Shown here one piece after another: positions 51,515 to 59,756 of a stretch of 64,000 nucleotides of DNA (position 1 is its first letter; every line of letters begins with the position of its first letter). Location: the NCBI GenBank assembly GCA_036383895.1, contig DASVNK010000059.1:1-64000 (forward strand). Reading direction: 5' to 3'. Position numbers and translations under genes: made by a program. A model generated the notes under the pieces. That model saw only the letters and a list, made by a program, of their open reading frames with translations. It was not told where the DNA came from and searched no databases. Origin of the DNA: DASVNK01 sp036383895 (GTDB lineage Bacteria > Verrucomicrobiota > Verrucomicrobiia > Limisphaerales > SXQI01).

Positions 51515-53749
51515 GTGTCCTCGACCGGAGCTAAAAGCGCGGACGAAAAACCTTGGAGACGGCTCCTGCTCCTGCTCGCCGGGCTGGTTCTCGTATCTGG
51601 CGTGTGGTTCTTCAGAAACCAGCCCGGAGGGGGCTCCACTACCGTTCCAACGAACACACTCCAAATTCTCACAGCATTCGAGACGCGCGCCGCGGCGGTA
51701 CATTGGAAACCGGAACTCGAAGCCCAACAGCGGCTTCGCACCATAACGGCCTTGTGGGACGCGATTAATCATAGCACAAACAAACTCGCGACCGCGCTGA
51801 ACCGATTTTCACCGCGCGAATTACTCCTGCCAACCCTTGGCGCGCCGGTTGAGTTGCCGCACAATATTCGCGTTTCCCAAGCCATTCTTACCCGGAACGA
51901 TCCTGCTCCCTATTCTCGCCTTTTAGAATTGTCGGCCGGCTGGCAGCTCGATCAATGTGAGTTCCGTTTCATCAGTATCAATCCGGATACCTTCTATACT
52001 GCCCTTCATCTCACGAATCCGCGGACGCAAACACGCGCGATTCTGGAGGGAAATGTTCTCGTGGAATTCTCCGCCTCGAACACCCTGCAGCGCGTGGATG
52101 CCTCGCGTCTGGAACTCCGCACCCGCAGCGGCGCGCCTGCTTTTGCCGAGATGTTCCACGCCGCAGTTCCGCCGCCCGCCGGCTCATATTTCATCGACCC
52201 TCTTATCGTCTGGGATTTGAACTCGGACGGCCAACTGGAAGTGATCCTCGCCGCCGCTAATGTGGTGATCCGCCGAACACCCGAAGGCACCTGGACACCC
52301 GACCGGTTCGTGCCGCAGGACCTTGGTTTGATTTTCACCGCACTGCTGGGCGACTTCAGCGGTAATGGCACAACCGATCTGCTAACCGTGAAGTTCGAAG
52401 GAATCTATCTGTATGAAGGTTCAGTGGATGGGACATTCATCACCGCTCCCCACCTCGTCTGGAGCGCACAACCGCGTTTGCGATATCCTCAGGCGTTTAC
52501 TGCCGGCGATGTGGATCGCGACGGCGATCTCGACCTTTTTATCGGTCAATACAAGGTCCCTTTTGAAAACGGGCAAATGCCCTTTCCTTACTTTAATGCG
52601 AACGACGGCTTTCCCAGTTTTCTTCTCGCCAACGATGGCACCGGCAATTTCGCCGATATCACCCAGCGCGCCGGCCTCGCCGCAAAACGCGCGCGGCGGG
52701 CTTACAGCGCCTCGCTGGTGGATCTCGATTCCGATTCAGATCTCGATTTGCTGCTGGTGAGCGATTTCGCGGGGCTCGATTTTTTTGAGAACAACGGCGA
52801 ACGCGAGAACTTGCGATTCACGGACGCTACTACGAAACGGTTCGATCAAACGGCCGCGCTCGGCATGGCGCACAGCTTCGCCGATTTTAACCGGGACGGC
52901 CTGCTCGATATCATCATGATCGGCATGAACTCGCCCCTCGCGGATCGACTCGAGAGCGCTCGATTAACCCGCCCGTACGACGCTCCCGATCATGGCAAAC
53001 GCGCCGCGCTCACCCACGGTAATCGGCTCTACTTCGGCACAACGGATGGCCGGTTCGTTCAGACCGATCTTAGCCAGCAAGTCGCTCGCACTGGATGGTC
53101 CTGGGGCTCCGCCGCCGGCGACCTCGACAATGACGGCTACCCCGAACTTTACGTCGTCAACGGCCACGCATCGCGCGCCTCCACCGAAGACTACGAAAAA
53201 GAATTCTGGCTCCACGACATCTACGTCGGCACCTCTCAAGAAAATTCTTTGGCCGACGCCTACTTTCGCCAAAAACTCACCGCCGGCCGCCAGGCGAACC
53301 ACACTTACGGCGGCCACGAACGCAACCGCCTCTTCTTAAATCAATCTGGCACCAACTTCGTGGAAGCGGCCCATCTGTATGGAGTGGCTCTTCCGCAAGA
53401 TTGTCGAAATACAGCGTCGATCGACTTGGATAATGACGGACGGCTGGACCTCGTTGTGACGACGTTCGAAGAATTTCCCGAGGTTCGCCAAACGGTGCGG
53501 TTTTTCCGGAACAAACTTGAGAGCATCGGCAGGCACGCGACCGGTACTTTGCGCGACATTAAAAAAACAGGTTTAGGCGGTCGACTGGTCGCGAAAGACC
53601 AGGCAGGCGTCGTGATGACGAACGCCTTTACATTCGTCAGCGGGGAATCCTATCGGACACAAACAGCACCCACGATCCAACTTGGGATTGGAAATGCGGC
53701 CGAGGCGTTCGCTGATAAGCCAAACGATTTTTTGATCCAACTGCGATAA
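51515..53749 (+). CDS. FG-GAP/VCBS and UnbV (ASPIC) repeat protein, membrane-anchored
   Basis: A 744-residue protein with an N-terminal signal anchor (about 14-34, RLLLLLAGLVLVSGVWFF) and FG-GAP beta-propeller repeats with calcium-like loops (DVDRDGDLDLFIG, DLDSDSDLDLLLVS, DFNRDGLLDIIMI, DLDNDGYPELYVV). A C-terminal UnbV/ASPIC module closes the protein (about 690-740; GLGGRLVAKDQAG). It is a CRTAC1-like extracellular binding protein. I chose the GTG at 51515, because further upstream the frame lies inside the Uma2 gene. It starts only 4 bases after the Uma2 stop, so they are probably one transcript. Confidence 0.87.
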   Translation: MSSTGAKSADEKPWRRLLLLLAGLVLVSGVWFFRNQPGGGSTTVPTNTLQILTAFETRAAAVHWKPELEAQQRLRTITALWDAINHSTNKLATALNRFSPRELLLPTLGAPVELPHNIRVSQAILTRNDPAPYSRLLELSAGWQLDQCEFRFISINPDTFYTALHLTNPRTQTRAILEGNVLVEFSASNTLQRVDASRLELRTRSGAPAFAEMFHAAVPPPAGSYFIDPLIVWDLNSDGQLEVILAAANVVIRRTPEGTWTPDRFVPQDLGLIFTALLGDFSGNGTTDLLTVKFEGIYLYEGSVDGTFITAPHLVWSAQPRLRYPQAFTAGDVDRDGDLDLFIGQYKVPFENGQMPFPYFNANDGFPSFLLANDGTGNFADITQRAGLAAKRARRAYSASLVDLDSDSDLDLLLVSDFAGLDFFENNGERENLRFTDATTKRFDQTAALGMAHSFADFNRDGLLDIIMIGMNSPLADRLESARLTRPYDAPDHGKRAALTHGNRLYFGTTDGRFVQTDLSQQVARTGWSWGSAAGDLDNDGYPELYVVNGHASRASTEDYEKEFWLHDIYVGTSQENSLADAYFRQKLTAGRQANHTYGGHERNRLFLNQSGTNFVEAAHLYGVALPQDCRNTASIDLDNDGRLDLVVTTFEEFPEVRQTVRFFRNKLESIGRHATGTLRDIKKTGLGGRLVAKDQAGVVMTNAFTFVSGESYRTQTAPTIQLGIGNAAEAFADKPNDFLIQLR

Positions 53750-53778
53750 GCCAGATCCCATTCCACAGCGGGAGCAGA

Positions 53779-54180
53779 TTACTGGCCGGCCATGTACTGA
53801 CGATATCCGTTCAGAGCGGGGACTGCGTTTGGATCCTTTTGAGCTGCTTCGACAAGGCGTTCGCCAACGTCTGCGGCCAATTGGCGGTACTCAAACCATT
53901 TTCCGCCAGCTTGTGCAACTCCGCGAAGTGCGATTAGCCGGTCCAGAGAGCCCATGTAATCCTTGCGATCCAAGGCGGCGCGGATTTCATTTTCTCCCGG
54001 TAAATTCTCCGGCGCGGCTGGCGTTGCTGCTGCGGCGGGTTTTGTCGTGGCAGGTGCCGCTGCAGCAGGTTCCTCGACCGTCGGCACTGGTGCTTCAGCC
54101 GTGGTTTCTGCCTCCTGTTTTTTGGCGCATCCCACAAAAAGCAGCGCCAGAGTGAGAATGGCGAACGAATACAAGCCCAT
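53779..54180 (-). CDS. Putative lipoprotein with Ala/Pro-rich linker
   Basis: A 133-residue protein with a lipoprotein-type signal ending in LFVGCAKK (Cys at about 18). A long Pro/Ala/Thr linker (about 25-65) follows, then a small helical domain (about 66-130; EIRAALDRKDYMGSLDRLIAL). I chose the ATG at 54180, which gives a compact signal; an ATG at 54207 adds nine residues. It lies 34 bases after the pseudopilin gene and may be co-transcribed. No family is recognised. Confidence 0.7.
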   Translation of the reverse strand: MGLYSFAILTLALLFVGCAKKQEAETTAEAPVPTVEEPAAAAPATTKPAAAATPAAPENLPGENEIRAALDRKDYMGSLDRLIALRGVAQAGGKWFEYRQLAADVGERLVEAAQKDPNAVPALNGYRQYMAGQ

Positions 54181-54214
54181 TGTCGAAATCCATCTACCTC
54201 GATGCATAATCGTT

Positions 54215-55111
<897 letters not shown>

Positions 55112-55120
55112 AAAGTTGTT

Positions 55121-55158
55121 GGTCGGGTTATAGTGGCATCCTAAGGATGCGACCGACC
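55121..55158. promoter_or_regulatory. Nested hairpin upstream of pseudopilin gene
   Basis: An inner palindrome GCATCCTAAGGATGC (55136-55150) is bracketed by GGTCGG (55121-55126) and CCGACC (55153-55158), giving a nested stem just before the pseudopilin start (10 bases). It has no T-run, so it is unlikely to be a terminator. A TATAAC-like sequence lies between the arms on the minus strand. Confidence 0.35.
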
Positions 55159-55363
55159 TTCGTCAATATGGGCGTTTGAGCGCACGGGTGCTGCATGAAT
55201 GCCTCGCTCCGCCTCTTTTTCGTCACATTTCCGCCCCCCTTATTGCTGTCCCGTAAACTTTCCATTACAATCTCTTCGCAATGAGGTGTGTATTCGGTGT
55301 CGAACGGCAATTCCGCGCGCCCGATCGACACACCAGCAGTGCGCCCTGAACAGGTCAAACCCG

Positions 55364-55810
55364 ATGCAGCAGCTTAATTTTGAGGACGTTCTGAATAAGA
55401 TGGTCGAGGAGAACCCACAGTATCATCGCGACGCATACCTTTTTTTGCGAGAAGCGCTCGACTTCACCCAAAAGGCGATCACGAAATCGAACAAAAAGCG
55501 GACCCGCGAAGGCATGCACATCACCGCCCAGGAGCTGCTCAAAGGTATTCGCGAATATGCCCTCGCCGTTTTCGGCCCGATGACTACCACCGTCTTCGAA
55601 GAATGGGGCATCAAATCATGCGAAGATTTCGGGAACATGGTCTTTCTCATGGTCGAAAACAACCTGCTCCGCAAAACCGAGCAGGATCGTCCCGAAGATT
55701 TCAAAAATGGGTTTAGTTTTGACGAAGCGTTCCGAAAACCATTTCTGCCTTCTGCGAAGGCGCCGGATGAGCGGGTCATTCCAGAACCTTCGAAAGTGGT
55801 ACAGAATTGA
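55364..55810 (+). CDS. Minf_1886 / TIGR04138 family protein
   Basis: A 148-residue cytosolic protein of the Verrucomicrobia/Planctomycetes-restricted Minf_1886 family. Typical features are MQQLNFEDVLNKMVEENPQY at the start, AYLFLREALDFTQK, ELLKGIREYALAVFGPM, VFEEWGIKSCEDFGNMVFLM and the acidic FDEAFRKPF near the end. Its function is unknown. I chose the ATG at 55364 because the conserved part begins there; the frame is open from 55199. Its stop overlaps the start of the M16 protease gene (TTGA), implying translational coupling. Confidence 0.9.
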   Translation: MQQLNFEDVLNKMVEENPQYHRDAYLFLREALDFTQKAITKSNKKRTREGMHITAQELLKGIREYALAVFGPMTTTVFEEWGIKSCEDFGNMVFLMVENNLLRKTEQDRPEDFKNGFSFDEAFRKPFLPSAKAPDERVIPEPSKVVQN

Positions 55811-58425
55811 GCAACGATACTAAATGGGCTTTCAACCGGCAGGGTAACCCGGGGTCGGACGCCACCGCTGCGTCCGCCGCTCAAGAAATCCCCGCGCTTC
55901 CGCCCGGCACTCGCCTCACCACGCTCGACAACGGCTTGGTCATGATCGTTCGCGAAGATCCGAGCGCCCCCGTTGTCTCCGTCCAAGCCTGGTGCAAGGC
56001 CGGCAGTATCGATGAAGGCAAATGGCTTGGAGCCGGCCTGTCACACATGCTCGAGCACATGCTCTTCAAGGGCACCAAAACCCGAGGCCCCGGCCAGATC
56101 GATCGCGAAGTCCAGGATGCCGGCGGTTACATGAACGCCTACACCTCCTTCGACCGAACGGTCTACTACATCAATGTCCCAAACACCGGCGCAAAAATCG
56201 CCATCGATATCCTCTGCGACATCATGCAGCACGCCACTCTTCCTCCCGAAGAAGTGGAAAAGGAGAAGCAGGTTATCCTCCGCGAGATGGACATGAACCA
56301 GGACGATCCATCCCGCCGCGCCAGCCGTCGTCTCTTCGAAACCGCCTACATCCGCAGCCCGTATCGTTACACCGTCATTGGTTACCCGGACATCTTCAAC
56401 GAGCTGACCCGTGACGACGTGGTCGCCTATTACCGCGAAAAGTACGCCCCCAATAATACCTTCTTCGTCATCGTCGGCGACATCAACGCCGTTGAAATCG
56501 AGAACCAAATCCGCGAAGCCTATAAAGGATTCCGCGCCCGTCCCCTGCCCCCGAGCGTCATGCCTGGCGAACCGCCGCAGGCCGCCCCGCGCGAAGTCTT
56601 CGAAGAAGCGCCCATCGAACTCGGCCATTTCCATTTCGCCTGGCATATCCCGGACATCCGTCATCCCGATGTTCCGGTGCTCGATGTGCTCGCCACCTTG
56701 CTCGGCAACGGCCACAGCTCGCGCCTTTTCCAGGAACTCCGCGAACGCCAGGGCCTCGTGCATTCCGTCGATGCCTGGACCTACAATCCCGGTAATCCCG
56801 GCCTCCTCGGCGTCAGCGGCGTTGTGGATGGCGCACTCTTCGAGAAAGCCCGCCTCGGTGTTCGGGCGGAACTGGATCGCATCAAATCCGGGTTCGTCTC
56901 CGAAGCGGAACTCGCAAAAGCGGTCAAGCAATTCACCGCCGCCACCCTCGCCACGCGCAAAACCATGCAAGGCCAGGCCCAGGATTTCGGCGGCAATTGG
57001 ATGGCCGCAAACGACCTGAACTTTTCCGAGCGTTATCTCGCCGCGGTCAAGCGCATCACCAGGGAAGACATCCAACGCGTCGCGCAAAAATACCTGGTGC
57101 CCGAGAATCGCACCCTTTACGCGCTGCTTCCCACCGGCACCATTCTCCAGCGAGCCGAGTCGCGCGAAGTCATCGTCGATAATGCGATCCAGAAAATCGA
57201 TTTTCCAAACGGCCTCCGCCTTCTCGTTAAAGAGGATCATCGACTCCCGTTCGTCGAGTTCCGCGCGGTTTTTCGTGGGGGCGTTCTGGCGGAAAACCTG
57301 GAGAACAACGGCCTCACCCTGCTTCTCGCGAAGTGCATTCTCAAAGGCACCCCCACGCGCACTGCGGAACAAATCGCCAATGAAATCGAGTCCCTCGGTG
57401 GTTCCCTCGACAGCTACGGCGGCAATAACAGCTTCGGCGTCAACAGCGAGGTGATGAGCACCGACTTCGATCAAGGACTCGATCTGCTCGCCGACGTTAT
57501 TCTTCGCCCTTCTATCCCCGAGAACTCACTCGAACGCGAAAAGGAAGTTCAACTCGCCACCATTCGCGCGCAACGCGATCACATGCTGCAAAGCGCCAGC
57601 AAGGCGATGCGCAAAAAGCTTTTCGGCCTGCGCGGTTACGGCCTCGATGTCACCGGTAACGAAAACAGCGTCCGCACCGTCACGCGCGATCATCTGCTGG
57701 AGTTCTACCGCACCCTCGCTATCCCGAATAACTGCGTCATTTCGATCTTCGGCGACATCACCGCGGATCGCGTCAAAGCCGCCATCGAAGCGAAGTTCGG
57801 CTCGTGGAAAAAATCCGCCCCCATCAAAGTCGAAGCGGGCGAACCACTGCAACCCTCCGAAGTGATCCGCGTCTCCGAGCATCGCGACAAGAAGCAGGGC
57901 GTCATCGTCATGGCCTTTCCGGGCGTCAACATACACAACAAAGATCGCCACGCTCTCGAACTGCTCCAGGAAGCGCTCAGCGATTTGGGTTCACGCCTTT
58001 TCGTGCGCATCCGTGAAAACCTCGGCCTCGCCTATTACGTCGGCGCGCAGCATTTCCTCGGCCTTCAACCCGGCTACTTCGCCCTCTACGCTGGCACCAT
58101 GCCCGACAAACTCGGCCAGGTGGAAGAAGAGATGCTCAACGAAATAAAACTCCTGCGCGAAAGCGGCCTCACCGCCGACGAGATCAAGCGCGCGAAAGCA
58201 AAACTCCTCGGCCAGAAAAAAATCGCCCGACAGGATCTCGGCGGTTACGCCGTCGCCACCGCGCTCGATGAACTCTACGGACTCGGTTACCAGAATTGCG
58301 ACCAGGAAGACGCCCTCTATGAAGCCGTCACCGTCGAGGAAGTTCAGGAGTCCATCCGCACCTACCTCGACCCGAACCGTTGCGTCATTTCCACCGTCGC
58401 GCCGTTGAATCCGACCCAAGCGTAG
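55807..58425 (+). CDS. M16-family zinc protease, two-domain
   Basis: An 872-residue insulinase-type metalloprotease. The first unit has the inverted zinc motif H80-M-L-E83-H84 (GLSHMLEHMLFKG) and third ligand E160 (VILREMDMNQDDP), with correct 75-residue spacing. The second unit (about 455-872; FPNGLRLLVKEDHRLPFVEF) lacks HxxEH, as is normal. Unlike the M16 gene at 35183 it has no signal peptide, so it is probably cytosolic. It starts with TTG overlapping the Minf_1886 stop. The pairing with a taxon-restricted protein may be functional. Confidence 0.92.
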   Translation: MSNDTKWAFNRQGNPGSDATAASAAQEIPALPPGTRLTTLDNGLVMIVREDPSAPVVSVQAWCKAGSIDEGKWLGAGLSHMLEHMLFKGTKTRGPGQIDREVQDAGGYMNAYTSFDRTVYYINVPNTGAKIAIDILCDIMQHATLPPEEVEKEKQVILREMDMNQDDPSRRASRRLFETAYIRSPYRYTVIGYPDIFNELTRDDVVAYYREKYAPNNTFFVIVGDINAVEIENQIREAYKGFRARPLPPSVMPGEPPQAAPREVFEEAPIELGHFHFAWHIPDIRHPDVPVLDVLATLLGNGHSSRLFQELRERQGLVHSVDAWTYNPGNPGLLGVSGVVDGALFEKARLGVRAELDRIKSGFVSEAELAKAVKQFTAATLATRKTMQGQAQDFGGNWMAANDLNFSERYLAAVKRITREDIQRVAQKYLVPENRTLYALLPTGTILQRAESREVIVDNAIQKIDFPNGLRLLVKEDHRLPFVEFRAVFRGGVLAENLENNGLTLLLAKCILKGTPTRTAEQIANEIESLGGSLDSYGGNNSFGVNSEVMSTDFDQGLDLLADVILRPSIPENSLEREKEVQLATIRAQRDHMLQSASKAMRKKLFGLRGYGLDVTGNENSVRTVTRDHLLEFYRTLAIPNNCVISIFGDITADRVKAAIEAKFGSWKKSAPIKVEAGEPLQPSEVIRVSEHRDKKQGVIVMAFPGVNIHNKDRHALELLQEALSDLGSRLFVRIRENLGLAYYVGAQHFLGLQPGYFALYAGTMPDKLGQVEEEMLNEIKLLRESGLTADEIKRAKAKLLGQKKIARQDLGGYAVATALDELYGLGYQNCDQEDALYEAVTVEEVQESIRTYLDPNRCVISTVAPLNPTQA

Positions 58426-58434
58426 CGTCGCGGG

Positions 58435-59751
58435 TTGACATCAAGCACTTCTGGGCGACTTTTCCTGCCCGTGTTCCCGCTGAAGGCCAGCGTAATCTCT
58501 TTTGTGCTTTGGTGTGCCCTCGCCGCGCCAGCGCACAGCAATCCTTTATGCGGAGTTTGTGCGAACCCGCAGCAATTCGCGGGCGGCATGATGCGGGCCA
58601 GTTCGCGCGGACTAATCAGCGCAGTGGGCGAAAAGAAAGTTCTCTACATTCGCCTGAATTTTTCCGATGACCTCACGCAGCCCATCACTGAGACCACAGC
58701 AACGGAGCGCATGCAGGAAGTCTCACATTTCTTCCGCACGCATTCCTACGGGAAGTGCTGGATGAAATCGACGGTCACGCCATTGCTGACCTTTCCGTCG
58801 CTTAAATCAGCTTACTTTTCTACGAACAGCGCCGGGCTGGTCACCTGGGATCCGCAGCGAATGCTGACCGATGCGTTGGACGTCGCGCGCGCGGCTGGTT
58901 TTAGCCCGGGCGATTACGACCTGCATCTCCTTCGCTTCAACGCTCCGTTTTATCAATCCTGGGGATACATCGGCACGAGCGGGGCCTGGCTTGTCACGTC
59001 CGACGTTCCGACAACCGCGCACGAGATCGGCCACAACCTCGGCCTGAATCATGCCAACTCCTGGAGCGGTCCCTTGAACGGCCCCGGCGCAAATAAGGAA
59101 TACGACGATCTCTACGACATCATGGGCTACCCATATCGCTTCGATCTCGCTGGCTTCCACACGATCAATAAAACAGCACTTGGCTGGCTCGATGAATCAC
59201 ACACCATGCGCGTGACAAACAGCGGCGTCTACCGTCTGTACGCGCACGATACGAATCAACCCGTGGCCCACCGAACCTACGCTCTGCGCATCAAGAAAGA
59301 TGACGAACGCGACTACTGGATCGAGAAACGTCAGCGGTTCGATTTTTCCGATGAAATGAAATCCAGCGGCGTGCTCGCCTATTGGGATTCGTGGAGCGAA
59401 AGCAATTACGGCACGCAACTCCTCGACCCTTCACCCGCGGAAGGATGGGGCCTCCCCATCCATGACCTGCTCTCCGATCGCGTCGCCGGTCTTCGCGTGA
59501 TTCCTCTACGCCAGGCCGAAGATCGATCTTACATCGAGGTTGCCGTTTTTCTAGGCAATGCCCCCTTGACCATCTTGCCTGGCCTCATTCACTTCGCTGG
59601 CCTTCCAAATCAAAACTACAACCTGCAAAGCTCCACGGACCTGCGAAGTTGGACCAATGTGAAGCAATTCTCAGCGCCAGACGGGGAATTCGTTCTTCCC
59701 GTTTCCGCAAACACCAAGGGACTCTTCTATCGAGTTCAGCCAGCTCAGTGA
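58435..59751 (+). CDS. Secreted metzincin-type metalloprotease
   Basis: A 438-residue exported protease. A signal peptide (about 16-35, LKASVISFVLWCALAAPAHS) precedes a catalytic domain with the zinc motif H196-E-I-G-H200-N-L-G-L-N-H206 and a Met-turn in YDIMGYP, features of metzincins. The C-terminal part (about 265-438) is a beta-rich region ending in a pseudo-propeller-like PNQNYNLQSSTDLRSW. It begins with TTG at 58435; a GTG at 58471 is a likely alternative and starts right before the signal core. It follows the M16 gene by 9 bases. Confidence 0.85.
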   Translation: MTSSTSGRLFLPVFPLKASVISFVLWCALAAPAHSNPLCGVCANPQQFAGGMMRASSRGLISAVGEKKVLYIRLNFSDDLTQPITETTATERMQEVSHFFRTHSYGKCWMKSTVTPLLTFPSLKSAYFSTNSAGLVTWDPQRMLTDALDVARAAGFSPGDYDLHLLRFNAPFYQSWGYIGTSGAWLVTSDVPTTAHEIGHNLGLNHANSWSGPLNGPGANKEYDDLYDIMGYPYRFDLAGFHTINKTALGWLDESHTMRVTNSGVYRLYAHDTNQPVAHRTYALRIKKDDERDYWIEKRQRFDFSDEMKSSGVLAYWDSWSESNYGTQLLDPSPAEGWGLPIHDLLSDRVAGLRVIPLRQAEDRSYIEVAVFLGNAPLTILPGLIHFAGLPNQNYNLQSSTDLRSWTNVKQFSAPDGEFVLPVSANTKGLFYRVQPAQ

Positions 59752-59756
59752 GCCTA

